Below, piece after piece: positions 21,172 to 32,769 of a stretch of 64,000 bases of DNA. The DNA lies in contig CM046836.1 of the NCBI GenBank assembly GCA_025618425.1, forward strand, positions 19,073,243-19,137,242. The letters are read 5' to 3'. The position numbers and the translations under genes are program-made. The notes beneath the pieces are model-generated. The model was not told the DNA's origin and did no database searches. It saw only the letters and a program-made list of their open reading frames with translations. Source of the stretch: Heliocidaris tuberculata. Its lineage: Eukaryota; Echinodermata; Echinoidea; Camarodonta; Echinometridae. The number at the start of each line of letters is the position of its first letter. Positions within the stretch are counted from its first letter, which is position 1.

Positions 21172-21263
21172 CCGCTGATAAATGAGAAATCGACAAACCG
21201 TTCGAATTGTGCATTTTCGTGGCTTTTATTTAACATTGGTTACTGTCATTTCCACGGGGGAAT

Positions 21264-21866
21264 CCCGATAGTCCGCGGGGCCGATAGACCGCGGGGCCGA
21301 TAGACCGCGGGGCAGTACACGCCATTCACCAGTAATTCCGCACATTCGCTCAAATCACTATACACCTCTTGCAATCGAAAGCACTAACAGCAAAACTTTT
21401 TTTAAAAAATTAGAAAAAGAGAAATGGGAGGTGGATCGTCACCCCCCTCCTGGATGCGCTCATTAACTTTTTGATGTTCAATGGATTATGCAATAAGTGA
21501 CTTCAAGTCTGTGTTTTTATTTGAGATAAAAGAAACTAACGCTAACAGGACGTGCAATTTGAAACTTTTCATTGAAACTCAAAGTTTTATTGAATAAGAT
21601 CTTTGAAAATCAACTTTTTCATATAAACAGTACTTATTGCCTTCATCAAACCCATCTCATAACAAATACACAACTATCACTAATTCATATAAAGAATTCA
21701 AACTAAGCAGCGTTAAACTGAATGAATATCAGAAGAGAAACGAGGAAATGGCATAACTGACGATTGATTTTGAAGACTGATTGATTTTGAAGGTCTACCG
21801 GCCCCGCGGTCTATCGGTCCCGCGGTCTATCGGACCCGCGGTCTATCGGTCCCGCGGACTATCGGG
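21264..21866. mobile_element. TIR element with tandem GATAGACCGCGGGG-type ends (unit 2)
   Basis: Duplicated copy of the element at 18615-19217, also 603 bp. Confidence 0.75.
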
Positions 21867-21879
21867 CGTAGACCACATG

Positions 21880-22271
21880 TATCATTTTACCATGGCGATA
21901 CATGAATTCACACCAATATTATAATTGTATTACACACAGATTTGAGTATCCAAACCAATTACAGAACTAGTGCTGGAATCTATGCTGAAAAAAATGAGGA
22001 ATCATGTGAATAAATGTAATCTGCACCCCATACATAAACCTTAAAATCAAAATATGTGAAATCCAAGCGTGTAGGCGGTGGCCAGAGAAGGGTTAAACCC
22101 ACGGCTAGAAACCCCCTCTCGTAAACGAATGTCCCCTCTACATTGCCACGAGCCCCCTTGCTAGCCGTCAGGAATGCCCGATCATACGGGGAAGTTTTTT
22201 ATGTAACCCGGATGCACCACCCATTCCCAGCTCTAATCAACGATTCCAGCAAAAGTGTTGCCAACCGGGCC
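21880..22271 (+). repeat. 500-bp satellite monomer, left part (unit 2)
   Basis: Same family. Its last ten bases, CAACCGGGCC (22262-22271), recur at 37783-37792, where the monomer resumes with CCATCACTTCCCTCC. One monomer was thus split by a 15.5-kb insertion. Confidence 0.85.
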
Positions 22272-23536
22272 GCGATTTTTTTTTTTTTTTTTTTTTTTTT
22301 AACAGGACCTGTGCCACCGACGAGGGAGGGCAGAGTTGGGCGTCAAGAGCAGTGCATGTGTATGCAATGTACATGCCATCAATCTCTATCCACGAAAGGT
22401 AGGGACGGTATTGGATGTCCATGCGACTATATGTGCAGTGCAGTGCACTAGTAATGCGAGATACGTGCGGTGCGTGATCGTGTGAAGAACATGGACCCGA
22501 ACGTCAAGTTATGCTCCAAAAATGACTGTCTGAATAGATCTGGTGTGAATTCTGAGAAAACACTGTTGTGTGTATGTGAGTTATTACATTTTTACAAATA
22601 TTAACTTTAACTTTTGCAAGTATGGTAATCTTTATCTCATAATGATATCAAAAATCTAACTGTTAGATCTAATGTAGATGATGTAGATTTACATGTAACA
22701 CCACTTACACCAGGGAGCTCCACCGCCACCGCTGTTAGGCCCCTAACGGCAGTGGTGGTGGAGCTCCCTGGAGTTAGAGTTACTGTCATGTACTTATGTA
22801 GATCTATATTAGATCTAACAATTAGATATTTGACATCATTATGAGATAAAGACTATCATACTTGCAAAAGTTAAAGTTAATATTTGTAAAAATGGGCCTA
22901 ATCGTGGAATAAGTCTCCTATCATTCAGTGTGTACGCACACACTTGCGTGTATATGTCTATTGAGGTAGAATGATGTCACCACAGCGTTGCACGCAATAA
23001 ACCGATACTGTGCGGAGTGAATGAGGGGTGACATATTTCACCATAACGCCTAAAAATGTAATGGCTCACTTACACACAACAGTGTTTTCTCAGAATTGAC
23101 ACCAGATCTATCCAGACAGTCATTTCTGGAGCAGAACTTCACGTTCAGGTCCATCTCAGGCTTTCAAGCACACCAAAGGAAAACTAGTAGGAGAAAATTA
23201 GGATTTAGATGACAGAAAGTGGGATAAAAGTAGGATATTTGCAGGTACACCAGATTTCCTTTTCCTTGTTGATACATAGCTGCCCAGTGTCCTGATTAAA
23301 CCACAACAATTTCTATTTTCTGCACTGATAGGTTATACCCATTCCATGGCCAAACTCAAAGGATACTTTAAATAGCTTTGAGAAAACATGTTAGATAGGA
23401 TGACCACATATAGCCAGGTTCCTCTCCTTTGAGATGCAATCATGCAAGGGAGCAATGGGTATGACTGCACTTCCATCTTGTGGTAGATCCCAGTGACCCA
23501 TCTAAAATAGTGTCTGAGGTGGGTCTCCTTTTGGGG
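22272..23536 (+). repeat. Left arm of the MULE-like element
   Basis: Inverted partner of 24168-25034 joined to 37385-37782. Inside the arm a second palindrome is centred near 22740: 22488-22738 is repeated inverted at 22739-22895 and 23053-23150, split by a 157-bp insert at 22896-23052. The arm is thus an inverted repeat of an inverted repeat. Confidence 0.85.
22710..22771. repeat. 62-bp near-perfect GC-rich palindrome
   Basis: Starts CCAGGGAGCTCCACCGCC and ends with its near-complement, centred on CCTAACGG-type sequence. A matching copy lies at 24930-24991 in the right arm. Confidence 0.88.
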
Positions 23537-24167
23537 CCAGTCAAAAAAAGGCACAAAAAGCAAGACATTAGTTCACCTCCCCCCCCCCCTTATTTTTTTA
23601 CACCACGCTATGAAAAGATGCCCCCTGACACAGTTTAGTAGTTGGCTTTACATACACAAGGAAAGATAGAAAGATGAAAAAAAAAAGTAAAAAGAGATAT
23701 ACACAGGGAAAATGGAAAAGAAGACAATAAAAAAAAAAAGAAAAAAAGAGGGGAGAACAAGAACAGAATGTTGAAAGGTAATCACAAAGAACTACAAAAT
23801 GAAACAGAGAAGTAAAAACAAATACATTTAAAGGAAATATAGACAGAAGCCAATATGAAAATAAAAATTGAATACAAAAAGGAATAGAATGAAAAAAAAG
23901 TTAAAGACTTGGGAAAAACAGTGAACTATAAGAAAAGAAAAACAAAAGAAATACATAAAGATAAAAAAAATAATAGAGAAAAAAATCAAATACATATTAA
24001 AAGAAATAGAGAATAGAATAGAAATATGAAAAAAGGTAATCAGTGTGTATAAAATAAGAATAACGAAGAAGAAAAAAAATACATATGGAAAGATAGTACA
24101 AGAAGAAAAATCACAATTCATATTCTAACTTGGCGATGAATGTGACACCAGACACCAGATGTGACAC
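23537..24167. other. Spacer of the MULE-like element, A-rich
   Basis: About 630 bases between the arms. After a short C-run near 23580 it is strongly purine-rich on the plus strand (AAGA, AAAAT and GAAA words). The minus-strand frame here, rich in Phe, Ile and Leu, is a composition artefact. Confidence 0.75.
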
Positions 24168-25034
24168 CCAAAGGAGACCCACCTCAGACACTATTTTAGA
24201 TGGGTCACTGGGATCTACCACAAGATGGAAGTGCAGTCATACCCATTGCTCCCTTGCATGATTGCATCCCAAAGGAGAGGAACCTGGCTATATGTGGTCA
24301 TCCTATCTAACATGTTTTCTCAAAGCTATTTAAAGTATCCTTTGAGTTTGGCCATGGAATGGGTATAACCTATCAGTGCAGAAAATAGAAATTGTTGTGG
24401 TTTAATCAGGACACTGGGCAGCTATGTATCAACAAGGAAAAGGAAATCTGGTGTACCTGCAAATATCCTACTTTTATCCCACTTTCTGTCATCTAAATCC
24501 TAATTTTCTCCTACTAGTTTTCCTTTGGTGTGCTTGAAAGCCTGAGATGGACCTGAACGTGAAGTTCTGCTCCAGAAATGACTGTCTGGATAGATCTGGT
24601 GTCAATTCTGAGAAAACACTGTTGTGTGTAAGTGAGCCATTACATTTTTAGGCGTTATGGTGAAATATGTCACCCCTCATTCACTCCGCACAGTATCGGT
24701 TTTTTGCGTGCAACGCTATGGTGACATCATTCCACCTCAATAGACATATACACGCAAGTGTGTGCGTACACACTGAATGATAGGAGACTTATTCCACGAT
24801 TAGGCCCATTTTTACAAATATTAACTTTAACTTTTGCAAGTATGGTACTCTTTATCTCATAATGATGTCAAATATCTAATTGTTAGATCTAATATAGATC
24901 TACATAAGTACATGACAGTAACTGTAACTCCAGGGAGCTCCACCACCACCGCCGTTAGGCGCCTAACAGCGGTGGCGGTGGAGCTCCCTGGTGTAAGTGG
25001 TGTTACATGTAAATCTACATCATCTGCATTAAAT
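24168..25034 (-). repeat. Right arm of the MULE-like element, inner part
   Basis: Inverted copy of the left arm, with a few substitutions, including the 62-bp palindrome at 24930-24991. It stops at CATTAAATC, exactly where the 3' end of the CR1-like LINE begins. The arm resumes at 37385 with GGATCTAACAGTTAG. Confidence 0.88.
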
Positions 25035-25693
25035 CAGTTTCAGATTCAGTTTTATTTTCATTTCCAACAGAACAGTGATTTTAACAAGAAATCAAATATA
25101 CAATTCAATATTCAGTAACAAAATACATTTTACATGGTCTAAAGTGATGAAATAGAAAGTATACATAGACATCCAGTTTAATAGTATTTTTTTTTTTTTT
25201 AAGTTAAACCTGTGGAAATGGAGGGATCCACTGAAAAGCAAAGCTTGTAGTATGTGGATCCCTCGAAATAATGACAAACGTATTTTTTTAAACATGTAAA
25301 TATATAGACCAAAAAAAATATATATATATATAGATATACATAGATTACCAAAAAGTGGCAGAATAATAATACAATTATAAATCCATAATTTGAGAGCTTG
25401 TTACGACACGTATATAGTATGGTGAACATAATAAAAAGAATATAAGACAACATAAATTAAAGCAAGGGAAGAGAAAAATACAAGGATAGTAAATGTTGCT
25501 GCATATGTGAAGAGTAAAGAAAAAGAGAGGAGAGGTGGAGAGGAAGAGAGAGAGAGGGAGAGAGCACACGATGTGCATACTACAGGGGTAGTGACCATAA
25601 TTATAGTAAGTTGCATATAGAGCGTAAAGACATGACGGGAAGGATAAATGCATTTTTAAAAAAGGCGAGACATGATTAGACTATGCACTGATA

Positions 25694-26215
25694 TTAATTT
25701 GTATTGTAAGAAAGTATAAGAAACAATTTCAATTTCCTTTTAAATGAATAAAGTGAGGGGGCAAGTTGAATGTCATTATGAAGAGAGTTCCAAAATTTGG
25801 GGGCTGTATAAATAAACGTGTTTTGAGCTAGAAGGGTTCTCAACAGAGGTAGATGAAAGTCATTACAGCGCCGGGTTGGGTACTTATAAGAGGATTTATT
25901 TTGGGTGAACATATCATCAAAAACGGAAGGAAGCATGTCGTTATTATAAGAATACATAAACTGACCTAACTGGAGAAGATAAAGATCTTTAATTTTCAAT
26001 ATTTTATTTTCAAAGAAAAGAGGATCCGTATGGGAGCGAAAATGAGAAAGGCAAATGATACGAAGAGCTTTCTTTTGTAATAATAATATTCTGTTTAACA
26101 AAGTTTGGTGCGTATTGCCCCACACCAGGAGTCCATAATGTAGATATGGTAAGACCAGAGAGGAATAAAGCATAAGTAAGGAAGATGAATGGAAATGTGT
26201 TTTTAATCTATTCAT
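25694..26215 (-). pseudogene. CR1-like LINE ORF2 C-terminal region
   Basis: Continues after the RT frameshift with LVLPYLHYGLLVWGNTHQT, LLLQKKALRIICLSHFRSHT, LFFENKILKIKDLYLLQLGQ and a final FWNSLHNDIQLAPSLYSFK. This is the usual thumb and tail of CR1-type proteins, ending at a natural stop near 25694. A 3' UTR follows to 25035, with a poly-T run near 25188 and AT microsatellite near 25320. Confidence 0.85.
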
Positions 26216-26252
26216 GACACCAATATTTCGAGAAATAGTTTTACAGATGTTG

Positions 26253-27470
26253 TCAATAATTACGATACTTCCAGGAGAGTTTATTGTCGACTGTTACGCC
26301 CCAAAATTTAGTGTGAGAAACACTCTCCAACGGGATCTCATCGAATTCAATATTTATTGGCAGTGAGTCTATAGTGTTACTGAACAACATATATTTAGTT
26401 TTTTGGAGATTAAGTGAAAGTTTGTTTGCTCTGATCCATTGTAGAATCTTAGATAGTTCAGAATTAACCGTTTGCGCAAGAGTGAGATTGTTGTGGGAAA
26501 AGAACAGATTCGTGTCGTCAGCAAAAAGTATAAACGATAAAATATGGGATGATCTGCAGAAATCATTTATATATAAAATAAATAAAAGTGGACCCAGGAG
26601 GCTTCCCTGTGGAACACCACAGCTAATATTACATAAATCTGATGAACAATCGTTTAAAGAGACATATTGCTTTCTGTTAGAAAGATAGTTCCTGAACCAC
26701 TCCAAAGCCTTTCCACGTACACCGTAATGGGAAAGTTTATTAAGTAATATATCGTGGTTTATTGTGTCAAAGGCTTTGGAGAAGTCCAGGAAGATACCAA
26801 CCATATGAGAGGAATTATCAATAGCATGAGCTACTTTCTCCACAAAAGATAATAAAGCATGAATGGTACTATGCTTTTCCCTAAAACCAAATTGAAAGTT
26901 AGAGAAAACATTGTGATCTTTTAGGAAGGCAACTGTTCTGATTTTCTCTAAGATCTTAGAGAAAGAAGATAACAATGAGATCGGTCGATAGTTGTTTACA
27001 TTTAGTTTGTCCCCCTTTTTAAATAAAGGAATGACTTTGGCGATTTTCATAGAGTTGGGAATTTGCCCATGTAGTAAAGACAAATTAAATATATGTACCA
27101 GGGGATCTACTATGAATGGAATAATGGCTTTAAGGATAACATTATTGATATCATCGTAGCCAGAACTTTTCTTGTTGTCTAGATTTGAAACGATGTCTAT
27201 AATTTCATGGGTATATGTCGGAGTAAAAAATATAGAATTCTGGTTAGCTGGACCAAGAAAATCTGTAAAACGTTTATTGGAAGAAGGTATATCTTTGGCA
27301 AGGTTATCCCCTATGGAGGAAAAGTGGGTATTAAATGTATTAGCAATGTTAACAGGCTCCTTTACGATTTCATCGTTAAGTTTGATTTCCGTTATAACAG
27401 CTTTATTGTTTGCCACGTTCATTGCTTGTTTGAGGACTTTCCAAGTGTTGTTCATGTTTATGTAGTTCAA
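26253..27470 (-). pseudogene. CR1-like LINE reverse transcriptase
   Basis: A 405-codon frame with the ordered RT blocks: VIPLFKKGDKLNVNNYRPIS, FLDFSKAFDTINHDILL (first catalytic Asp), SCGVPQGSLLGPLLF and FADDTNLF (the paired catalytic Asp). The catalytic residues are intact. The frame ends prematurely after KLSWKYRNY through a frameshift near 26240. It copies the element RNA at the nicked target site (known LINE mechanism). On its own this frame is not a full ORF2. Confidence 0.9.
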
Positions 27471-27886
27471 GTTGGTTTATAAAATATTTTTTCTTTTCTA
27501 AACGTATGATTTTAGTCAATGTATTTTTGTAGGATGTATATTTGTGTTTAGTTTTGTCTGTACCTTTTGATTTGTACTTATAATAAAGATTATTTTTCCG
27601 ATTTATAGACCGGAGTAGAGACTTTGATATCCATGGAAGTCTCGGGGACATTTTGTAATTTCTATTATTGTCTCTTTGTTTGGGAATGAATATATCTAGC
27701 TGGTTGTTTAGAATATTACAAAACATATCGTACGAAGAGTCCACATCATCTATATAAAAAACACATGACCGGTCCACATTTTCAAGACTAGCACTTAAAC
27801 GGGTTAAATTCGCATTGTTAACTTTACGTCGTAGAGGGCGGGGACCATGATTGTTAAGTGACTTAGTTAAGTAAAAATACAATGGC
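27403..27886 (-). pseudogene. CR1-like LINE linker between endonuclease and RT
   Basis: Reads KPLYFYLTKSLNNHGP, then CVFYIDDVDSSYDMFCNILN, PRLPWISKSLLRSINRKNNL and LEKKKYFINQ. W-I-S followed by basic helices is the usual linker pattern before the RT domain. A frame change near 27450 joins it to the RT frame. Confidence 0.8.
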
Positions 27887-27900
27887 TTAAAAAAAAGAAT

Positions 27901-28489
27901 ATGTGAATGAAAGGGAATATAAAGTACATTTTTACCTAATTCTGTTATCTGTTTTAGATTGAATATGTTCAATGAAAAATATTTATTGGTTTACGATGTA
28001 TGAAAAATAATGTCACATTTTTAGTTCTGTGCAATTTTCTCTGTATTTTCTTTGTATTGATAATCTGAATAGAGATTAAAAAAAAAAAAGAATCTCGTGA
28101 TAACAATTATGACAAATTTAGAAATAACAAAAAATTGAAATTTTTAATAAATGCGCCTTTTCATTTTCTGTCTTAATATTATTTTGAAACTGATTTATTT
28201 AGGGGGTCTAAAATAGTACCTTCACCTTTTCTTTTCTGTTTTATAAGAAAATCTTTATTCAGATTACCTAATTAATATATAGTGATTTGATTAATTTTCA
28301 TATTATGTATATTAATGAATTATTTTCTATAATGTATGAAATAATAAAATTATTTAGCTGTGTTAAAAAATACTATTGGTAAAAAAAAATGTAAGGTAAT
28401 GTATGATGTACTAATATTATGTTCTTTATAATTGTACTTTTGATGTGATATAATTTGTATTCAAAATCTGAATAAAGGCAAAAAAGCTT
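27901..28489 (+). mobile_element. Small retroposed insert inside the LINE, 14-bp TSD
   Basis: TTAAAAAAAAGA followed by A or G, then TA, occurs at 27887-27901 and 28490-28503. The LINE protein reads across it (YTVSLFF joined to KPLYFYL). The insert is very AT-rich, with no ORF. Its right end has GAATAAAGGCAAAAAAGC, a poly-A-signal-like 3' end; a similar end (ATCTGAATAGAGATT plus A12) occurs internally near 28060-28092. This suggests a retroposon tail, possibly two nested. Confidence 0.6.
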
Positions 28490-29427
28490 TTAAAAAAAAG
28501 AGATACGGTGTAGTACGTCAAAATTGGATAGTGATCGGTTGTATCTGAAAGAATGATGTATGAATCAGGATGAGGAATAACGGAGAAAATATTGTCTATT
28601 AGAGTGGCAGATAGATTTGCTACGCGAGTGGGTTTAGAAACAAGTGGCAAGAAGGAGGCAGATAAGAAAGTTTCAATGAGCTCATGGGCGATATCATTAG
28701 TGGCACATTTTAGTATGTTTATGTTGAAGTCCCCCATCAACAAACAGTCCTTATTATTAAATGTTGTACTTCGAAGCAAGTTGGACAAATGTATTATAAA
28801 ATCGTTTCCACTGGAGCTCGGAGGTCGGTAAACAACACCTACTATTACATTCTTAGCACCTGGCACTTTAATTTCTATAAAAAGACATTCAATGATGTCA
28901 TTACTAACTGAGATGTTATCGTGAACAGAGTAACAAAAACTCTTAAGTACGTATAGAGCGACACCTCCACCTGTTCTTCCTTGCCTGTTTTTGAAGATAA
29001 AATCATAATTATCAATAGAAAATGGTAGATTGGAATCCTGAGACAGCCAAGTCTCTGTCAAACCTTTTACAAATAGAGGTTTGGGTGAGGGATTATTCAA
29101 AAGTAACTGTAGATCATCAAAGTGTTTGTTTAAGCTCCTTATATTCAGATGAAGTAGAGAGAATGTATCGCGTTTAAAGTTCATAACTATATCATCAAAT
29201 TGTGAAACTGTTATATATTTGCTGAGAGAGCTTTGTGCTGGGTCCTGCTGATCAAAATCAAATTGAAGTTCTTCAGACGAGGAATTGATACAGTCAGCAA
29301 TAGAATCATCATAGGTACCTGGGAAATTTGGCAATGTTATGTTATTGGAGAGAGAGGGTTTGTGTAAATCGAATAGATCGTCATCTGTGAGGGAATTAAA
29401 AGCCATATGATCGTTCAGGCAAGCCAT
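28490..29427 (-). pseudogene. CR1-like LINE endonuclease domain (5' part of ORF2)
   Basis: Starts MACLNDHMAF, with about 85 residues of acidic leader, then the endonuclease: LLHLNIRSLNKHFDDLQ, LTETWLS (catalytic Glu), GGGVALYV, VGVVYRPPSS, LLMGDFNIN, TLIDNIFS and SDTTDHYPIL (catalytic Asp-His). All signature residues are present. Translation beyond about 28490 runs into a later insertion, so the natural ORF2 is broken there. The enzyme nicks target DNA to prime reverse transcription. Confidence 0.85.
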
Positions 29428-29830
29428 AAGGAGTTCAGAAGCAGTACCTGAAAAGGAAAAAGCATATCAAATAAACCATTGGTGGCGGTCTTAGTATGCT
29501 GGTGCCGGAGCCATCCACACACAGAGCCCGACCAACTCGGCCCCAGTTGGGCACAACATGGCACATATTTCTTTGTTACATGGTTGCCTAACATGCCTAA
29601 CAAAGCAACAGGGCGCCATACTGTTACCCATCGGAGCAGAGCCGGCCAAACTCCATGTATAGATGGCACCGGCTGGTGCAGAAGAAAGGAGATAAGAAAA
29701 TAAAGGACAGCGGAGCAAACATATGCAGCAAGACGACAGATAGAAACAACTGACAAACACGGACACGACGAGTTATACAGGGGCACAGTAAAAGAATCTC
29801 TTGACATGACAGAGAGAAAGAGAGAGAGAG

Positions 29831-30966
29831 AAGGAAAAAAAATGGTTTATCCTTACTATAATTTGGCTAAGCTAAGATCTTGTCTGTCCTTCCGTTTGTT
29901 TGACGGCGCTTTTCTCGGCGATTTTGCACTCAATCGAGCTGGGTTTTTTTGTAAATGTGGTTATATTGTTCCCAGATTGTCATGAAAGGGGTTGTTTGTG
30001 GTATTTTGGTCGCATTATTCAAAAGGTTTTTACAATTCGTAACTTTCTTTGGCAGGCCCCGAGTAAAGCTTCGAAGTTCCCAGTCCTTTCGACCTTTTTC
30101 GGCTCAGCGAAATTACATAGGCATACATTACACGAATGAACCGTCGCGTTGCGCGTAGATCTACACTGCATGCACTCGGCCTTCATTCAGTGTGTTTCCG
30201 TCCAGTGAATCCATGGCATGGTTGTATATGTAATGTTAGACTTAATCTGAATATTGTTCAACAGTCAGAAATTGCAGGCGCTAATGCACATCCCGCCTGA
30301 ATCTAGAACTACAAGTACAACTAGCACCTGAATAGACCAGTTCGTAGTTAGCACATGGCACAAATGACCCCAAATATCCACAGATATTTTAAAAATGGAG
30401 ATGTCCAACTTTGTGCACTTTAGAATAATCACTCTCAAAGTGATAGATGTGCCTCATGAATAGCTTTTGTTTCGCCTTTTGGAAAGCATACTTCCACCTG
30501 GGTATCATGGAATGCACCATTGGTGAATAATTGAATAATGATTACATGACATTCATGAGCACATATCAAGTATTCGTGTCAGTGGGTTTTAGAATTTGGT
30601 ACAGATGACCTTTATCTGCTCATGCTCAGATTGTATCTACGAACTGGCTTATTTTAGTCACATCGGACATCGGGAACGGCTGTAAATATTTCGGCTTCGA
30701 TGTCGATGTCGTCGATCTGACTCTCGATCTAGATTCGTCTTCGCAGTGTATCTGTAACATACAAATTCATAGTGCTTTGTTTTCACATAACATGCCGTCT
30801 CATATATTCTGATGACACGTTTATATTTTGTTTGACATGTGTTTTAGGACACTCTGTTGTATATATATGAATGTTTATTAAGAATATAGACATGAATATA
30901 ACAGAGTAAAAATAGTTTATCGCTTAAACAACCAATACAGTGTATCTATAACAGACGTACAGAGTA
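29831..30966. other. No recognised feature
   Basis: A GA-rich patch near 29810-29835, then mixed sequence without a convincing gene. The segment 29880-30150 is less AT-rich and has short open frames on the plus strand with no recognisable motif. Confidence 0.5.
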
Positions 30967-31247
30967 CTGTATACGCCATATATTTCGCGGGGGTTTTATT
31001 TTCGCGAATTTCACGCATCATGAGTGGGTCCCAAATTTAACAACACTCCAAAATATTGCCAACATTAGAAGTCGGTTGAATTTGTTGTCTCCTGGTCAGA
31101 AATTCACCACTTCGCTTTGCAAAAGTACATCATCACCGCTATTTGTAGATTTGAGAATTTTCCGACCGCGAATTCAACTACTCGCGAAATAGTCTGGTTA
31201 GTCCTACTTGCGAAAATTTATGGCCACGAAATTTATGGCTTATACAG
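30967..31247. mobile_element. Tc1/mariner-type MITE, 281 bp, TA TSD
   Basis: TA flanks both sides (30965-30966 and 31248-31249). The left terminus is CTGTATACGCCATATATTTC; the right terminus is the complement of CTGTATAAGCCATAAATTTC. TIRs of about 50 bases contain TTTTCGCGAATT. No coding capacity. Confidence 0.8.
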
Positions 31248-31639
31248 TAGTTTCTTTTTACATTAATGATAACATGCCATCTCAAAATCATGATCTTTTC
31301 ATCCGTATACTGTAGCATATCTTGCCTTTAGTTGACGTGTTTATATTTTGTACATTGTGCTTTACATTTCTATATAAAAAAAGACATACATGTAATCTAA
31401 CATACACATGTCGATATTGTTATTTATTTGAATGAAACTGAATTTTGTATTCTAATAGCCCATATAACGTTTAAAAGATGCACGAGTTCCATAAGATATG
31501 CATTTTCAGTGCATGTTCTAACATTTTTATCAATTCCTTCAATGCACAACTACTTAACCTACCAGGAAAAAAATATATCAGAAACCTAAACATGCCAGTG
31601 GAAGCACTACACAAATCTTATCACTTTTCATCACAACAG

Positions 31640-31975
31640 CCCCCCCCCCTCTCCCTCTCTCTCCTGTATTCTTTATAATTTCTATCTATCCCCCTGCATG
31701 TCTATTTTTTTCTCTCTCTCTCGCTGTCATTTTTCCCACTGTGGCTGTATCTCTTTCTCTCTCTTTCTCTCTATCATTTTCTGACTGTCTATGAGTCTCT
31801 CTCTCTCATTTTTCCCACCGGCTGTTTCACTGGCTGTTTCACTGGCTGTTTCTCCCTCTCTCTCTCATTTTTCCACTGTTTCTCTCTCTCTCTCTCTCTC
31901 TCTCATTTTCCCCAGGCAATGTTTCCCGCTGTATCCTTCTCTCTCTCTCTCTCTCTCTCTCTCGCTTCTTTCAAC
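31640..31975. repeat. Polypyrimidine (TC)n tract
   Basis: About 330 bases dominated by CTCTCT runs with three CTGGCTGTTT-type interruptions. Confidence 0.9.
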
Positions 31976-32456
31976 ATTCCACTATACATGATTGAGCAAC
32001 CTTTAATTGAAGAACTACAAACAAATGCAATCTGTTGTACATTGTAGGGTACATGTACTTACACATTTATTTTGGACTTAATACATGTAATGATAATATT
32101 TCTATATTACCATAATTGCCTCTTGACTGCTTACTAAATACACCATGTTACAATACATTTTGTTTTCCATTGTATACGGTTAGATTTTGATTTCACTCCG
32201 TAATGATATTCAAGTTCTCCCCCCCCCCCCCCTCAATTTCATCAATAAACTACTTGCCTTTTACTGTGAATGGGTACTTGGGCTGTACACAGGAAAAGAC
32301 CCCCCCCCCCCCCCCAAGGTGCCACGGGTAATTTATGCTAGTTATGATAAAATGTACTTGTACAAAGGACACCGACTATAATACGGTCGTACACAAGAAA
32401 AAAAAAGAGCACGTTAATGGCATTTCTCCCGTTAGGAAAAGATATATCGTTGGCTA

Positions 32457-32700
32457 CACCATGCATAGGCTATACCGTAAGTCTTCATAAAAAAAAACAA
32501 GAACAATTATATTATAAGCATATATTATGGAGGCTGAATTGACCCTTAGGTATGAAAAGACAAACACCATGCATAGGCTATACCATATTAGTCTTCATAA
32601 AAAAGAACGAGAAAAACTATAGATAAACATATACATAATTATACTGACTGAAGCCGTCTGTACATATGGAGGCTGAATTGACCCTTAGGTATGAAAATAC
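32457..32700 (+). repeat. Short tandem duplication, about 110-140 bp unit
   Basis: CACCATGCATAGGCTATACC occurs at 32457 and 32565, and TATGGAGGCTGAATTGACCC at 32525 and 32665. The second copy has about 30 extra bases. Confidence 0.85.
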
Positions 32701-32769
32701 ACTTAAAAAAAAAAATAGAGAGTAATAGCTTACAAGTTCAGATAATTAAAACAGTTATTATGAAAGACA

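Larger units (their letters stand above)
19751..22405 (+). repeat. 2.65-kb tandem duplication, unit 2
   Basis: Second copy of the unit above. Differences seen include shorter AT runs, GAGGATATTT for GAGGACATTT near 20580, and a GGCGGTG insertion near 22075. The full MULE-like element continues past its end, so unit 2 is joined to the original right flank. Confidence 0.93.
25035..29830 (-). mobile_element. CR1-like LINE, decayed, interrupted
   Basis: In transcription order it holds a 5' region, an endonuclease frame (29427 to about 28490), a retroposed insert, a linker (27886 to 27403), reverse transcriptase (27470 to 26253), a C-terminal region (26215 to 25694), and a 3' UTR. The 3' UTR ends AAAATAAAACTGAATCTGA, which is CR1-like. 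Frameshifts lie near 27450 and 26240. Catalytic motifs are still readable, so decay is moderate. The 5' boundary is uncertain; the ORF1 at 36.1-37.3 kb may belong to the same element. Confidence 0.82.

Noticed and set aside
29415..29807. 130-codon minus-strand frame upstream of the LINE endonuclease
   Set aside because: No ORF1 or host motif; overlapping alternative frames of similar length suggest a 5'-UTR region.
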